Shown here piece by piece: positions 8,756 to 19,243 of a stretch of DNA of 64,000 bases; positions within the stretch are counted from its first letter, which is position 1; each line of letters starts with the position of its first letter. The position numbers and the translations under genes were made by a program. The stretch covers positions 2,046,001 through 2,110,000 of the forward strand of contig NZ_CP048405.1 of assembly GCF_014084125.1 (NCBI RefSeq). Direction: 5' to 3'. Below the pieces are notes generated by a model, which was given only the letters and a program-made list of their open reading frames with translations, was not told where the DNA came from and ran no database searches. The stretch comes from Streptacidiphilus sp. PB12-B1b. Its GTDB lineage: Bacteria > Actinomycetota > Actinomycetes > Streptomycetales > Streptomycetaceae.

Positions 8756-10161
8756 GCCTGTTCCCTTTCCGTCCAGTACGCGTCGGCCCCGGAGTGGGCC
8801 CCGGGGGCGGAGGCCCGGTCGGCCTGCCGCCACAGGTCCGGGAGCGCGTCCCCGGAGCGGGCGCTGAGCACCGACCAGCCGGACTCGCGCAGCAGCCGCT
8901 GCTGCCGCTGGTGGCCGTCCTCGCGGCTGTCGCCCCGGACGGAGCCCGGCCCGCCGGGCCCGCCGTGCGAGCCGCCCGGAATGCCCGGCCCGGCCGCGCC
9001 GGTGTGGCCCAGCCCGCGCAGCAGTGTCCAGCTGTCGCTGTCCAGCAGCACGGCGATGGCCGCCGAGGCGCGGCGGCGCAGCCGGGCCAGCTCGGCGACC
9101 TGCTCGTCCTCCAGGTGCCCGAGCAGCGCCACCACCAGGCCCTCGCCGCCCAGCCGCAGCACCTCCTCGGCGGGCGCGAGCCCCTGCCCCGGGGAGGCGT
9201 CGACCAGGGCCAGGCAGTCCAGCAGCACCCCGGCGGCCTCGGCGGAGGCGCCGCCGAGGCTGCCGGCGCTGGAGCCGGTGACGGCGTCGCCGTCGTCGGT
9301 GAGCAGCCGGACGGTGTAGCCGCGCTCCAGCAGGTGCAGGCCGATCGAGGCGGCGGCGCTGACCGCCCACTCGAAGGAGGAGGCCGGGCCGCTGCCCCGG
9401 TGCCCGGCGGCGCGGGTGTCCAGCAGCACGGTGGCGCGGCTGCGCAGCGGCGCCTCCTCGCGGCGGACCATCAGCTCGCCGTACTTGGCGGTGGAGCGCC
9501 AGTGGATCCGCCGCAGGTCGTCGCCGTGCCGGTACTCGCGCGGCACCGCGTCGTCCTCCCCGGCCAGGGCGACGGCGCGGGAGTGGCTGTCGCCGTAGCC
9601 GGTCCACTCGCCGCTGAGCCGGATCGCCGGGAGCGGCTGGACCTGCGGGACGACGGTCAGGGTGTCCGAGGCGCTGAAGGAGCGGGTGAGCTCGCACATC
9701 CCGAAGGCGTCGCCGAGGCGCAGTTGCAGCGGCCCCAGCGGGTAGCGTCCGCGCAGGTCGGAGCGGACCCGGTAGGAGACCTCGCGGTGGCCGTGCGGCT
9801 CCACCCGGTCCAGCACGAAGCGCGGGCGCGGGCCCAGCACGTAGGGGACTCGGTCCTCCAGCATCAGCAGCCCGGTGGGCACCCGGGAGACGTTGTCCAC
9901 CCGCAGGTGCACCCGGGCCTCCTGCCCGGCCGGGGTGCGGCTGGGCGAGAGCCGGCGTCCGCTGGCGACCCGGTACCGGGTGCGCATCAGCAGCAGGGCG
10001 CTGACCAGCGGCAGCGCGGTGGTCAGCAGGCCGATGCTGAGCAGCGCCTGCTGTCCGAGCAGGTAGGCGCAGAGCACCGCGGTGATCCCGGCGGCCAGGA
10101 AGGACCGCCCGCGGGTGGTCAGACCGTGCAGGGCCGTCCGCCAGGCGGGGGTGGCCGCCAT
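8752..10161 (-). CDS. DUF58 domain protein
   Basis: A 469-residue protein with two N-terminal hydrophobic helices (FLAAGITAVLCAYLLG and LLSIGLLTTALPLVSALLL) and the DUF58 signature REYRHGDDLRRIHWRSTAK near residue 205, followed by a von Willebrand-A-like fold. DUF58 proteins usually partner a MoxR ATPase. The ATG at 10161 lies one base from the MoxR stop, and its own stop overlaps the transglutaminase start. The C-terminal 60 residues are Gly/Ser-rich and probably unstructured. Confidence 0.9.
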   Translation of the reverse strand: MAATPAWRTALHGLTTRGRSFLAAGITAVLCAYLLGQQALLSIGLLTTALPLVSALLLMRTRYRVASGRRLSPSRTPAGQEARVHLRVDNVSRVPTGLLMLEDRVPYVLGPRPRFVLDRVEPHGHREVSYRVRSDLRGRYPLGPLQLRLGDAFGMCELTRSFSASDTLTVVPQVQPLPAIRLSGEWTGYGDSHSRAVALAGEDDAVPREYRHGDDLRRIHWRSTAKYGELMVRREEAPLRSRATVLLDTRAAGHRGSGPASSFEWAVSAAASIGLHLLERGYTVRLLTDDGDAVTGSSAGSLGGASAEAAGVLLDCLALVDASPGQGLAPAEEVLRLGGEGLVVALLGHLEDEQVAELARLRRRASAAIAVLLDSDSWTLLRGLGHTGAAGPGIPGGSHGGPGGPGSVRGDSREDGHQRQQRLLRESGWSVLSARSGDALPDLWRQADRASAPGAHSGADAYWTEREQA

Positions 10162-10162
10162 G

Positions 10163-11158
<996 letters not shown>

Positions 11159-11339
11159 CCGGTTGCTCCTCGGCCCGATTACGGGGCCGTCACCTTGTCC
11201 CCGGTTCGGGCCCACCCGTGAGCGCATTGTTCCCTGTACAGGGGGTTCCCGTCACTCGACCGGGCTATCCGGGTCCGTTCGGGCAGAGGAGCCGGTTGCG
11301 TTTGGTCCGCTATGCGGCCATACGTCTGACGGTACCGCG

Positions 11340-11900
11340 TCAGGCCGTGGGCTCGACCTCGCGCAGCAGCCCGGTGCGGACGTCGAAGACGAATCCGCGG
11401 ATGTCCTCGCGGTGCAGCAGGAACGGCGAGGTCCGCACCCGGGCCATGGACTGGCGGACGTCCTGGTCCAGGTCGGTGAAGGACTCCAGCGCCCAGGACG
11501 GCCGGATGCCCACCTCCTCCTCCAGCTCCCGGCGGAAGTCCTCGGTGAGGCTGAGCAGGCCGCAGCCGGTGTGGTGGATCAGCGCTATCGACCGGGTGCC
11601 GAGGGCCCGCTGGCTGACCGTGAGCGAGCGGATGGTGTCGTCGGTGACCACGCCGCCGGCGTTGCGGATGACGTGGCAGTCGCCGAGGCTCAGCCCGAGC
11701 GCGGCGTGGACGTCGAGCCGGGCGTCCATGCAGGCGACCACCGCCACCTTCTGGACCGGGCGGGCGTCCATGCCGCCGTCGCGGTAGGCGGCGGCGTAGA
11801 CGCGGTTGCGGGCGACGAAGCTGTCGATGATGGACGCAGGCTCGGCGGTGTCGTCGCCGACGGAGCCGGTGGCGGGGGACAGAGGAGGAGTCGCAGTCAT
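11340..11900 (-). CDS. Beta-class carbonic anhydrase
   Basis: A 186-residue enzyme that hydrates CO2 to bicarbonate in the cytoplasm. The zinc ligands of the beta class are visible: C57 in ACMDAR with its D59/R61 dyad, and H110/C113 in HHTGCG. The length is normal for the short actinobacterial type. On the minus strand TACGGT (11908-11913) lies 7 nt before the ATG, so the message may be leaderless. It is divergent from the dcw cluster, bicarbonate supply being only loosely linked to cell-wall synthesis. Confidence 0.93.
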   Translation of the reverse strand: MTATPPLSPATGSVGDDTAEPASIIDSFVARNRVYAAAYRDGGMDARPVQKVAVVACMDARLDVHAALGLSLGDCHVIRNAGGVVTDDTIRSLTVSQRALGTRSIALIHHTGCGLLSLTEDFRRELEEEVGIRPSWALESFTDLDQDVRQSMARVRTSPFLLHREDIRGFVFDVRTGLLREVEPTA

Positions 11901-12248
11901 ACCCCTGACCGTAGTGGGAACGGCAGTCCCGCGGTGAGTCGGCGGGCGGGCGTGGCGGGGCGCTGTGACGCACTCCATAGGCGCGGCCCGGCGGCGGCAC
12001 CCCGGCCGGCCCGCGGTGCCGCGGCCTGCGGGCCGTCCGCGCGGCGGCTGCTCCATTGGCGTGACGCCGCCCCGGACGCCGCCCGGACGACCCCGGACGC
12101 CGCTCCGGCACCCCCCGGCACCCCGCGCGTCCGGAGGCGGCGCGGGCGGCGCGCCGAGCAGCGCCGCGCGCCCCCACAGCTTCGGAAAACCGGCTGCGAC
12201 CTGCGCTTTTCCCGGGCCGCGCCGGGGGGCGTGCGCCGTCGCATCCGG
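11901..12248. other. Gene-free spacer upstream of the dcw promoter
   Basis: This is the upstream part of the 736-bp gap between the carbonic anhydrase and rsmH. No credible coding frame is seen on either strand. It contains a 13-nt direct repeat CCCCGGACGCCGC (12070-12082 and 12091-12103, 21-bp period) and many GC-rich inverted repeats. No mraZ gene is present here. Confidence 0.6.
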
Positions 12249-12276
12249 TTGACCCGGGGGAGGCGTGGAGTAAAGT
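12249..12276 (+). promoter_or_regulatory. dcw cluster promoter, sigma-70 (HrdB-like)
   Basis: TTGACC (12249-12254) and TAAAGT (12271-12276) are separated by 16 bp, a good match to the principal streptomycete sigma-factor consensus. Transcription would begin near 12283, giving a leader of about 350 nt before rsmH. This is the best promoter seen ahead of the division/peptidoglycan cluster. Confidence 0.6.
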
Positions 12277-12286
12277 GACGCACCAT

Positions 12287-12327
12287 CGAGCGAGTGTCCT
12301 CCCGTGGCCCACGGGAGCCGCCGCTCG
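12287..12327 (+). ncRNA. Structured 5' leader of rsmH, candidate mraW RNA motif
   Basis: An outer stem CGAGCG (12287-12292) / CGCTCG (12322-12327) encloses a perfect 8-bp hairpin CTCCCGTG (12299-12306) / CACGGGAG (12310-12317) with loop GCC. It sits at the predicted 5' end of the dcw transcript. A conserved mraW RNA motif is known in the 5' UTRs of actinobacterial mraW (rsmH) operons; this is a candidate by position and fold, not by alignment. The rest of the leader to 12636 has no gene. Confidence 0.45.
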
Positions 12328-12636
12328 CCCCGGCGTGGTCCGCCCCGGGCGCTGCCCGTACGCACCGTCCCGGCCTCCACCCGCTCCTTGCCCGCTGACG
12401 CCCCTTCCCCGGCGCCAGAAGGCCCTTCCCCAAGGTGAGCGGGCGGGGACCAGGCAGTGCGTGCCGGCGCCCGGCCGCGGTCCGCCGACGCGGAGCGCGG
12501 CCCGGCGCTGCTGTACAGTTCCGTAGCCACCGGGCGGGCCGTGACGCGCCGGCCCCCGTGCCGGGGCGGACGCCGCCGGAGCGGATCCCCGCCCAGGCCG
12601 AGCAGTCCCCCGCAGACGCAGTCCAGAGAGGCGATC

Positions 12637-13614
12637 ATGAGCACCGGCCACCAGGCCCCCGAGGCCAAGCACGTGCCGGTGATGCTCCAGCGCTGCCTGG
12701 ACGTCCTGGCCCCGGCCCTGGCCGACCGCCCCGGTGCGGTCGTCGTCGACGCCACGCTGGGCCTCGGCGGCCACAGCGAGGCGCTGCTGCGCACCTTCCC
12801 CCAGGCCAGGCTGGTCGCGGTGGACCGCGACCCGCAGGCGCTGCGGCTGGCCGCCGAGCGGCTGGCGCCGTTCGGCGAGCGGGCCACCCTGGTGCACGCC
12901 GTGTACGACGAGATCCCCCGGGTGCTGGCCGACCTCGGCATCCCGGAGGTCCACGGCGTCCTGTTCGACCTGGGCGTCTCCTCGATGCAGCTGGACGAGG
13001 CCGACCGGGGCTTCGCCTACGCCCAGGACGCCCCGCTGGACATGCGGATGGACCAGACGACCGGGATGAGCGCGGCCGAGGTCCTGAACACCTACTCGCA
13101 CGGCGACCTGGCCCGGATCCTCAAGGTCTACGGCGAGGAGCGGTTCGCCGGGAAGATCGCCTCGGTGATCCTGCGCGAGCGCGAGCGGGAACCGTTCAGC
13201 ACCAGCGCGCGTCTGGTCGAACTGGTACGCAATGCCATCCCCGCCGCCACCCGGCGTACCGGCGGCAACCCGGCCAAGCGCACCTTCCAGGCGCTGCGGA
13301 TCGAGGTCAACGGTGAGCTCGCGGTGCTGGAGCGGGCCGTACCCGGCGCCCTGGACGTGCTCGCGGTCGGCGGCCGGATCGCCGTCCTGTCCTACCACTC
13401 GCTGGAGGACCGGCTGGTCAAGCAGTTCCTCGCGGCGGGTGCGGCGGTCACCGCCCCGCCCGGCCTGCCGGTCGTGCTGGAGGAGCACCAGCCCCGCTTC
13501 AAGCTGCTGACCCGGGGTGCGGAGACGGCGACCGAGCAAGAGATTGCCGAGAACCGTCGCGCCACCCCGGCTCGGCTGCGTGCAGCAGAGAGAATCAGGC
13601 TGACAGAGAAGTAG
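12637..13614 (+). CDS. rsmH: 16S rRNA (cytosine(1402)-N(4))-methyltransferase RsmH
   Basis: A 325-residue SAM-dependent enzyme (formerly MraW) that methylates C1402 in the ribosomal P site. The start [13 protein letters not shown] and SAM motif [14 protein letters not shown] are diagnostic, as are [19 protein letters not shown] near residue 110 and the C-terminal [13 protein letters not shown] [14 protein letters not shown]. The ATG at 12637 follows GAGAGGCG. It is the first gene of the dcw cluster; ftsL begins 25 bp after its stop. Confidence 0.96.
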   Translation: MSTGHQAPEAKHVPVMLQRCLDVLAPALADRPGAVVVDATLGLGGHSEALLRTFPQARLVAVDRDPQALRLAAERLAPFGERATLVHAVYDEIPRVLADLGIPEVHGVLFDLGVSSMQLDEADRGFAYAQDAPLDMRMDQTTGMSAAEVLNTYSHGDLARILKVYGEERFAGKIASVILREREREPFSTSARLVELVRNAIPAATRRTGGNPAKRTFQALRIEVNGELAVLERAVPGALDVLAVGGRIAVLSYHSLEDRLVKQFLAAGAAVTAPPGLPVVLEEHQPRFKLLTRGAETATEQEIAENRRATPARLRAAERIRLTEK

Positions 13615-13639
13615 TCCGGACGGGCAGGAGGGGACTGCG

Positions 13640-14077
13640 GTGGCTGTGGGAAGAGTCGCGGGCGAGGCGGTCCCGGCCCGGTCGCGCCCCTCGGCGGCGG
13701 GCCGGACCGGCAGGTGGCCGGGGCGGGCGGCCCGGCGGCCGGGCCGCCGCCCGGGCGGACGCGGCCCCTTCGCCGCGCTGGTGGCGCTGCTGCTGTCGGG
13801 CGGCCTGGTCGGGCTGCTGCTGCTGAACACCGCCCTGAACCAGGGCTCGTTCCAGCTGAGCCGGCTGCAGCAGACCACCACCCGGCTGACCGACGAGCAG
13901 CAGGGCCTGCAGCAGCAGATCGCCGACTGGTCCGCGCCGGACGCCCTGTCCGCCCGCGCCCGCCAGCTCGGCATGGTCCCCGGCGGCGTCCCGGCGTTCC
14001 TGCGCGACGACGGCTCGGTGCAGGGCAGTCCGCAGCCGCTCAGCCCGCAGCCGTCGGCCCCGGGCGGCAACGGATGA
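13640..14077 (+). CDS. ftsL: FtsL-like septum formation protein
   Basis: A 145-residue bitopic membrane protein: a basic Arg/Gly/Pro-rich cytoplasmic N-terminus, one membrane helix (about residues 44-62, LVALLLSGGLVGLLLLN) and an extracytoplasmic coiled coil rich in Gln/Leu, then a Pro/Ser tail. Together with DivIC and FtsQ, FtsL recruits the FtsW/FtsI septal synthase. Assignment rests on topology and position between rsmH and ftsI, as FtsL sequences are poorly conserved. The stop overlaps the ftsI start (ATGA). Confidence 0.82.
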   Translation: MAVGRVAGEAVPARSRPSAAGRTGRWPGRAARRPGRRPGGRGPFAALVALLLSGGLVGLLLLNTALNQGSFQLSRLQQTTTRLTDEQQGLQQQIADWSAPDALSARARQLGMVPGGVPAFLRDDGSVQGSPQPLSPQPSAPGGNG

Positions 14078-16050
14078 GCACCCCGCGCCGGCCCCAGCCG
14101 CCCCGCCGCCCCTCCGCCCGGGCGGGCGCCCGCCCCTCCGCCGGGGCCCGCGGCCGCCCGGCCCCGCCGCCCCCGGCGGCGCTGCGGCTGGGCTCGCCCA
14201 AGCGCCGGCTGCGGGCGGCGACCTTCGCCCTCGGCGCCGCCTTCGCGCTGTTCGCCGGCCGGCTGGTGCAGCTGCAGCTGGTGGACTCCTCCGCGCTGGC
14301 CGCCGAGGCCAATGTGAACCTCTACCAGACGGTCACCCTTCCGGCGCAGCGCGGCACCATCACCGACGACTCCGGGGTGGTCCTGGCCACCACCGTCGAC
14401 GCCTACGACGTCACCGCCGACCCGTACATGTTCACGCCGGGGCAGGCGCACATCCCGGACGCCCCGGCCCGCGCCGCCGACCTGCTCGCCCCGATGCTCG
14501 GGGTGGACGTGGCCACGCTGACCCGCGACCTGACCTACACCGGCGCCGGCGACCGGTACACGCTGCTGGCCAAGCAGCAGTCCCCGCAGACCTGGAACCA
14601 GATCACCGCGATGGAGAACCGGCTGGTCGCCGAGGCGTGGAGCGGCGCCTGCCTGACCCAGAACAACCTGGCGCTGAAGGCGGGCGCGGCCGGCCGGGTG
14701 GACGAGGACTGCGCCAACGTCCTGAACGGCGTCTTCCACCAGAAGGACACCCGGCGGGTGTACCCGGACGGCGGCCTGGCCGCCAACGTCCTCGGCTTCG
14801 TCAACGCCGACGGCCGGGGCGCGGGCGGCCTGGAGGAGCAGTACAACGCCCTGCTGGCGGGCAGGAACGGCAAGACCACCTACGCCCAGTCCGGCGGGCA
14901 GGAGGTGCCCACGGCGGGCGACTCCGAGACCGCGCCCGTCCCCGGCGCCGACATCCGGCTCACCCTCGACCGCGACATCCAGTGGGAGGCCCAGCAGGCC
15001 ATCACCGCCGAGGTGAAGGCGGCCAAGGCGGAGAAGGGCTACGTCATCGTCCAGGACGTCACCAACGGCAGGATCCTGGCCATGGCGACCGCTCCCGGCT
15101 TTGACCCCAACGACCTGGACCGGGCCGATCCGGCCGACCTGGGCAACCCGGCGCTCCAGGACGCCTACGAGCCCGGCAGCGTCAGCAAGCTGATGACCAT
15201 GGCGGCGGTGCTGCAGCAGAACGTGGCCACCCCGACCACCCGGGTCACCGTGCCCGGCACACTGCTGCGGGCCGGGACGGTCTTCCACGACGACGTCGCC
15301 CACGGCACCGAGCACCTCACCCTGAGCGGGGTGCTGGCCCAGTCCTCGAACATCGGCACCATACTGGCCGCCGAGCAGCTCGGGCCGACCGAGGCCCAGG
15401 CCGACCGGGTGCTCTACAGCTACCTGACCAAGTTCGGCATCGGGCAGCCCTCCGGACTGGGCTTCCCCGGCGAGACCCAGGGCATCCTGGCGCCGCCCGC
15501 CCAGTGGTCCGGCTCGCAGCAGTACACCATCCCGTTCGGGCAGGGGCTCTCGGTGAACGCGCTGCAGACCACCTCGGTGTACTCGACCATCGCCGACGGC
15601 GGGGTGCGGATCGCGCCCACCCTGGTGGCCGGGGTCACCGGCCCGGACGGGCGGTTCGTGCCCTCGCCCGCGCCCGCGCGGACCCGGGTGGTCAGCGAGC
15701 AGACCGCGAAGACCCTGGCCGGAATGCTGCAGTCGGTGGTGGCCAGCCAGGAGGGAACCGGCATCATGGCGCAGATCCCCGGCTACCTGGTCGCGGGCAA
15801 GACCGGCACCGCGAACCGGGTCGATCCGCAGACCGGCCGCTACAGCGGCTACACCTCGTCCTTCATCGGCTTCGCCCCCGCGGACCGGCCCCGGATCACC
15901 GTCTCCTGCGTGGTGCAGGACCCAGTGGACGGGCACTTCGGCGGGGAACTGTGCGGGCCGGTGTTCAAACAGGTCATGGAGTTCGCTCTGAAGAGCCTCC
16001 AGGTGCCGCCGACCGGCGGCGCCCCGGCGAACCTGCCGGTCAACTGGTGA
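14074..16050 (+). CDS. ftsI: Septal penicillin-binding protein FtsI (PBP3, class B)
   Basis: A 658-residue peptidoglycan DD-transpeptidase of the divisome. After a Pro/Arg-rich cytoplasmic tail and one membrane anchor (residues about 50-72) come the PBP dimerisation domain and the transpeptidase. Catalytic motifs are S369-V-S-K372, S424-S-N426 and K576-T-G. The cytoplasmic tail is unusually basic and proline-rich. The ATG start overlaps the ftsL stop. FtsW, encoded five genes downstream, is its expected glycosyltransferase partner. Confidence 0.95.
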   Translation: MSTPRRPQPPRRPSARAGARPSAGARGRPAPPPPAALRLGSPKRRLRAATFALGAAFALFAGRLVQLQLVDSSALAAEANVNLYQTVTLPAQRGTITDDSGVVLATTVDAYDVTADPYMFTPGQAHIPDAPARAADLLAPMLGVDVATLTRDLTYTGAGDRYTLLAKQQSPQTWNQITAMENRLVAEAWSGACLTQNNLALKAGAAGRVDEDCANVLNGVFHQKDTRRVYPDGGLAANVLGFVNADGRGAGGLEEQYNALLAGRNGKTTYAQSGGQEVPTAGDSETAPVPGADIRLTLDRDIQWEAQQAITAEVKAAKAEKGYVIVQDVTNGRILAMATAPGFDPNDLDRADPADLGNPALQDAYEPGSVSKLMTMAAVLQQNVATPTTRVTVPGTLLRAGTVFHDDVAHGTEHLTLSGVLAQSSNIGTILAAEQLGPTEAQADRVLYSYLTKFGIGQPSGLGFPGETQGILAPPAQWSGSQQYTIPFGQGLSVNALQTTSVYSTIADGGVRIAPTLVAGVTGPDGRFVPSPAPARTRVVSEQTAKTLAGMLQSVVASQEGTGIMAQIPGYLVAGKTGTANRVDPQTGRYSGYTSSFIGFAPADRPRITVSCVVQDPVDGHFGGELCGPVFKQVMEFALKSLQVPPTGGAPANLPVNW

Positions 16051-16065
16051 GTGGAGGGTACTGGT

Positions 16066-17811
16066 ATGAACTCCGTCACACCGTCCGAGGGCGGACGGTC
16101 CGGCGAGGAGCCGGGCCGGGTGGCCGGATCGGCCCCGGGGGGCCCCTCGCTTGGCCCCGGGCAGGTCGGTACGGGTAACCTCACCGCCGTGCCCTCACGT
16201 GATCAGGAGCCCCTCCCCAGCACGGCTGCGGCGGAGAGCCGTTCCAGCTCCCCGCCCCGCCCGGCCGACCCGCGCCCGGTCCCGCTCGCCGAGGTGGCGG
16301 CGCTGCTCGGGCTCCCCGAGGCGGCGGAGCGGGCCTCCTCCCCGGCGGTGACCGGCATCACCCACGACTCCCGCGCGGTGCGCCCCGGCGACCTGTACGC
16401 GGCCCTGCCGGGCGCGCACGCGCACGGCGCGGACTTCGCCGCCCAGGCCGCCGGGCGCGGCGCGGTGGCGCTGCTGACCGACGCCGAGGGCGCCCGCCGG
16501 GCGGCCGGCTGCGGACTGCCGCTGCTGGTGGTGGAAGAGCCGCGGGCCCGGGTGGGCGCCCTGGCCGCCGCCCTGTACGGCAGCCCCGCCGAGGAGCTGC
16601 TGTCCATCGGGGTCACCGGCACCAACGGCAAGACCACCACCGCCTACCTGGTGGAGGGCGGCCTGCGGGCGGCGGGCCGGTTCCCCGGCCTGCTCGGCAC
16701 GGTGGAGATGCGCGTCGGCGACCGGCGCATCAAGAGCGAGCGCACCACCCCCGAGGCCACCGACCTGCACGCGGTGCTCGCGGTGATGCGCGAACAGGGC
16801 GCGGACGCCCTGGTGATGGAGGTCTCCAGCCACGCCCTGGTGTTCGGCCGGGTCGACGGCGTGGTCTACGACGTCGCGGTGTTCAACAACCTGACGCCGG
16901 AGCACCTGGACTTCCACCCCGACATGGAGGACTACTACCGGGCCAAGGCGGGCCTGTTCGAGCCCCGCCGCTCGCGCCTGGGCGTGGTCAACCTGGACGA
17001 CCCCTACGGCCGCCGGCTGGCCGGCGAGGCGGGCGTCCCGGTCGTCGGCTACTCGGCCACCGGAGATCCGGCCGCCGACTGGCGGGCCGAGGACGTCCAG
17101 CTCGGACCGGCCGGATCGACCTTCCGGGTGGCCGGGCCTGACGGCGCGTCCGCCGACGCCTCGGTCGCCCTGCCCGGGCCCTTCAACGTCGCCAACGCGC
17201 TGGCCGCGATCACCGCCCTGGTCTGCGCCGGGCTGCCGTTGGAGGCGGCCGCCGCGGGCGTCGCCGGGGTGGTCGGGGTGCCCGGGCGGATGGAGCGGGT
17301 GGACGTCGGGCAGCCGTACGTCGCCGTGGTCGACTACGCGCACAAGCCCGACGCGCTGGAGGCCGCGCTGCGCTCGCTGCGCGAGGTGACCAAGGGCCAC
17401 GTGCACGTGGTCATCGGCTGCGGCGGGGACCGCGACCCGTTCAAGCGCGGCCCGATGGGCGCCATCGCCGCCCGCTACGCCGACACCGCCGTCCTCACCA
17501 GCGACAACCCCCGCTCGGAGGATCCGCTGGCGATCCTGGCCGCCATGTTCGAGGGCGTGGTCGAGGTGCCCGAGGCGGAGCGCGGCGCGGTCCTGGTCGA
17601 GCCGGACCGGGCCCGGGCGGTCGCCGCCGCCATCGCCCTGGCCCACGCCGGGGACTGCGTGCTGGTGGCGGGCAAGGGCCATGAACTCGGCCAGTACGTG
17701 CGCGACGAGATCCGACCCTTCGACGACCGTGCGGTGCTGCGCGAGGCGATGCTGAGGTCGGGCCCGACCATTGACGCCGTGCTCCCGCTGCACGGCGACG
17801 CCAAGGAGTAG
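16066..17811 (+). CDS. murE: UDP-MurNAc-tripeptide synthetase MurE
   Basis: ATP-dependent ligase adding the third stem residue to UDP-MurNAc-L-Ala-D-Glu. The ATP loop [11 protein letters not shown] and the DAP-selective DNPR motif (in LTSDNPRSEDP) are visible, so the substrate is a diaminopimelic acid. From the ATG at 16066 (preceded by GGAGGG) the protein has 581 residues with an odd, Gly/Ser/Pro-rich 75-residue leader. An in-frame GTG at 16189 lies 7 nt after TAACCT and could be a leaderless internal start giving 540 residues, nearer the family length. A GTG directly after the ftsI stop (16051) is less likely. Confidence 0.93.
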   Translation: MNSVTPSEGGRSGEEPGRVAGSAPGGPSLGPGQVGTGNLTAVPSRDQEPLPSTAAAESRSSSPPRPADPRPVPLAEVAALLGLPEAAERASSPAVTGITHDSRAVRPGDLYAALPGAHAHGADFAAQAAGRGAVALLTDAEGARRAAGCGLPLLVVEEPRARVGALAAALYGSPAEELLSIGVTGTNGKTTTAYLVEGGLRAAGRFPGLLGTVEMRVGDRRIKSERTTPEATDLHAVLAVMREQGADALVMEVSSHALVFGRVDGVVYDVAVFNNLTPEHLDFHPDMEDYYRAKAGLFEPRRSRLGVVNLDDPYGRRLAGEAGVPVVGYSATGDPAADWRAEDVQLGPAGSTFRVAGPDGASADASVALPGPFNVANALAAITALVCAGLPLEAAAAGVAGVVGVPGRMERVDVGQPYVAVVDYAHKPDALEAALRSLREVTKGHVHVVIGCGGDRDPFKRGPMGAIAARYADTAVLTSDNPRSEDPLAILAAMFEGVVEVPEAERGAVLVEPDRARAVAAAIALAHAGDCVLVAGKGHELGQYVRDEIRPFDDRAVLREAMLRSGPTIDAVLPLHGDAKE

Positions 17812-17818
17812 AGCCAAC

Positions 17819-19243
17819 GTGATCCCGCTGACCCTCGCCGAGGTGGCCCAGGCCACCGGCGGGACCCTGTACGACACGCCCGACCCGCAGGCACCGGTCA
17901 CCGGCCCGGTGGTGCACGACTCCCGCACGGTGGAGCCGGGTTCGCTCTACGTCGCCGTCGTCGGCGAGCGCGTGGACGGCCACGACTACGCGGCCTCGGC
18001 GGTCGCCGACGGCGCGGTGGCGGTCCTGGCCTCCCGCCCGGTCGGCGTGCCCGCCGTGGTCGTCGAGGACGTCCTGGACGCCCTCGCCCGGCTGGCCCGC
18101 GCGGTCACCGCGCGCGCCACCGGCACCACCGTGATCGGCCTGACCGGCTCGGCCGGGAAGACCAGCACCAAGGACCTGATCGCGCAGCTGCTCGGCCGGG
18201 TGGGCTCCACGGTCTTCACCCAGGGCTCCTTCAACAACGAGATCGGCTTCCCGATCACCGCGCTGCGGGTGGAGCCCTCCACCCGCTTCCTGGTGCTGGA
18301 GATGGGCGCCCGGGGCAAGGGCCACATCGCCGAGCTGACCGCGATCACCCCGCCCCGGATCGGCCTGGTGCTCAACGTCGGCACTGCCCACATCGGCGAG
18401 TTCGGCGGCCGCGAGGCCATCGCCGAGGCCAAGGGCGAGCTGGTGGAGTCGCTCACCGCCGAGGGCGTCGCGGTGCTGAACGCGGACGACCCGCTGGTGC
18501 GGGCGATGGCCTCGCGCACCAAGGCCCGGGTGGTCTGGTTCGGCGAGTCCGAGCAGGCGCACGTGCGCGCCCAGGACGTCCGATTGGACGCATCCGGACG
18601 CGCCCGCTTCACCCTGGTCGCACCGGGCGGTTCCGCGCCGGTCGCCCTGCGGCTCTACGGTGAGCACCATGTCTCCAACGCGCTTGGCGCCGCCGCCGTG
18701 GCCCTGGAGTGCGGGCTGGGCGTCGCCGAGACGGCCGCCGCGCTCGGCGAGGCCGGGAGCCTGTCCCGGTGGCGGATGGAGCTGACGGAGCGTCCGGACG
18801 GCGTCACGGTCATCAACGACGCCTACAACGCCAACCCCGACTCGATGCGGGCCGCCCTGCGGGCGCTCGCGGCGATCGGAGGCAGGGGGCCCGGGGCCCG
18901 CCGTACCTGGGCGGTCCTGGGGGAGATGCGGGAACTCGGCGAGGACTCCCTCGACGAGCACGACGCGGTGGGCCGGCTGGCGGTGCGGCTGAACATCACC
19001 ACGCTGGTGGCGGTGGGCGGCAGGGAAGCAGCCTGCATGGAGCTGGGCGCGAGGAACGAAGGTTCGTGGGGTGAGGAGTCGGTGCTGGTGTCCAACGCGG
19101 ATGCGGCGATCGGGTTGTTGCGTGAGCAAGTCGGGCCGGGGGACGTGGTGCTGGTGAAGGCATCGCGTTCGGTCGGTCTGGAACGGGTCGCCGAGGCGCT
19201 GCTCGCCGACGTGCCCGGTGCGGTGGACGGAGCCTCCTCGTGA
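17819..19243 (+). CDS. murF: UDP-MurNAc-tripeptide:D-Ala-D-Ala ligase MurF
   Basis: A 474-residue Mur ligase that attaches D-Ala-D-Ala to the UDP-MurNAc-tripeptide, completing the pentapeptide. The ATP loop is [14 protein letters not shown]; the central [12 protein letters not shown] and the [15 protein letters not shown] segment are typical of MurF. The GTG at 17819 follows AAGGAG just after murE's stop. The stop codon overlaps the GTG of mraY (GTGA), indicating translational coupling. Confidence 0.95.
   Translation: MIPLTLAEVAQATGGTLYDTPDPQAPVTGPVVHDSRTVEPGSLYVAVVGERVDGHDYAASAVADGAVAVLASRPVGVPAVVVEDVLDALARLARAVTARATGTTVIGLTGSAGKTSTKDLIAQLLGRVGSTVFTQGSFNNEIGFPITALRVEPSTRFLVLEMGARGKGHIAELTAITPPRIGLVLNVGTAHIGEFGGREAIAEAKGELVESLTAEGVAVLNADDPLVRAMASRTKARVVWFGESEQAHVRAQDVRLDASGRARFTLVAPGGSAPVALRLYGEHHVSNALGAAAVALECGLGVAETAAALGEAGSLSRWRMELTERPDGVTVINDAYNANPDSMRAALRALAAIGGRGPGARRTWAVLGEMRELGEDSLDEHDAVGRLAVRLNITTLVAVGGREAACMELGARNEGSWGEESVLVSNADAAIGLLREQVGPGDVVLVKASRSVGLERVAEALLADVPGAVDGASS

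Noticed and set aside
12070-12103. 13-nt direct repeat CCCCGGACGCCGC upstream of the dcw promoter
   Set aside because: Low-complexity GC-rich sequence; no evidence that it is functional.
11901-12636. A possible mraZ gene before rsmH
   Set aside because: No frame here shows the MraZ fold or DNA-binding motifs; the region is untranslated.
11179-15936. 1585-residue open frame on the minus strand over rsmH-ftsI
   Set aside because: A GC-skew artefact antisense to five recognisable genes; no domain is seen in it.
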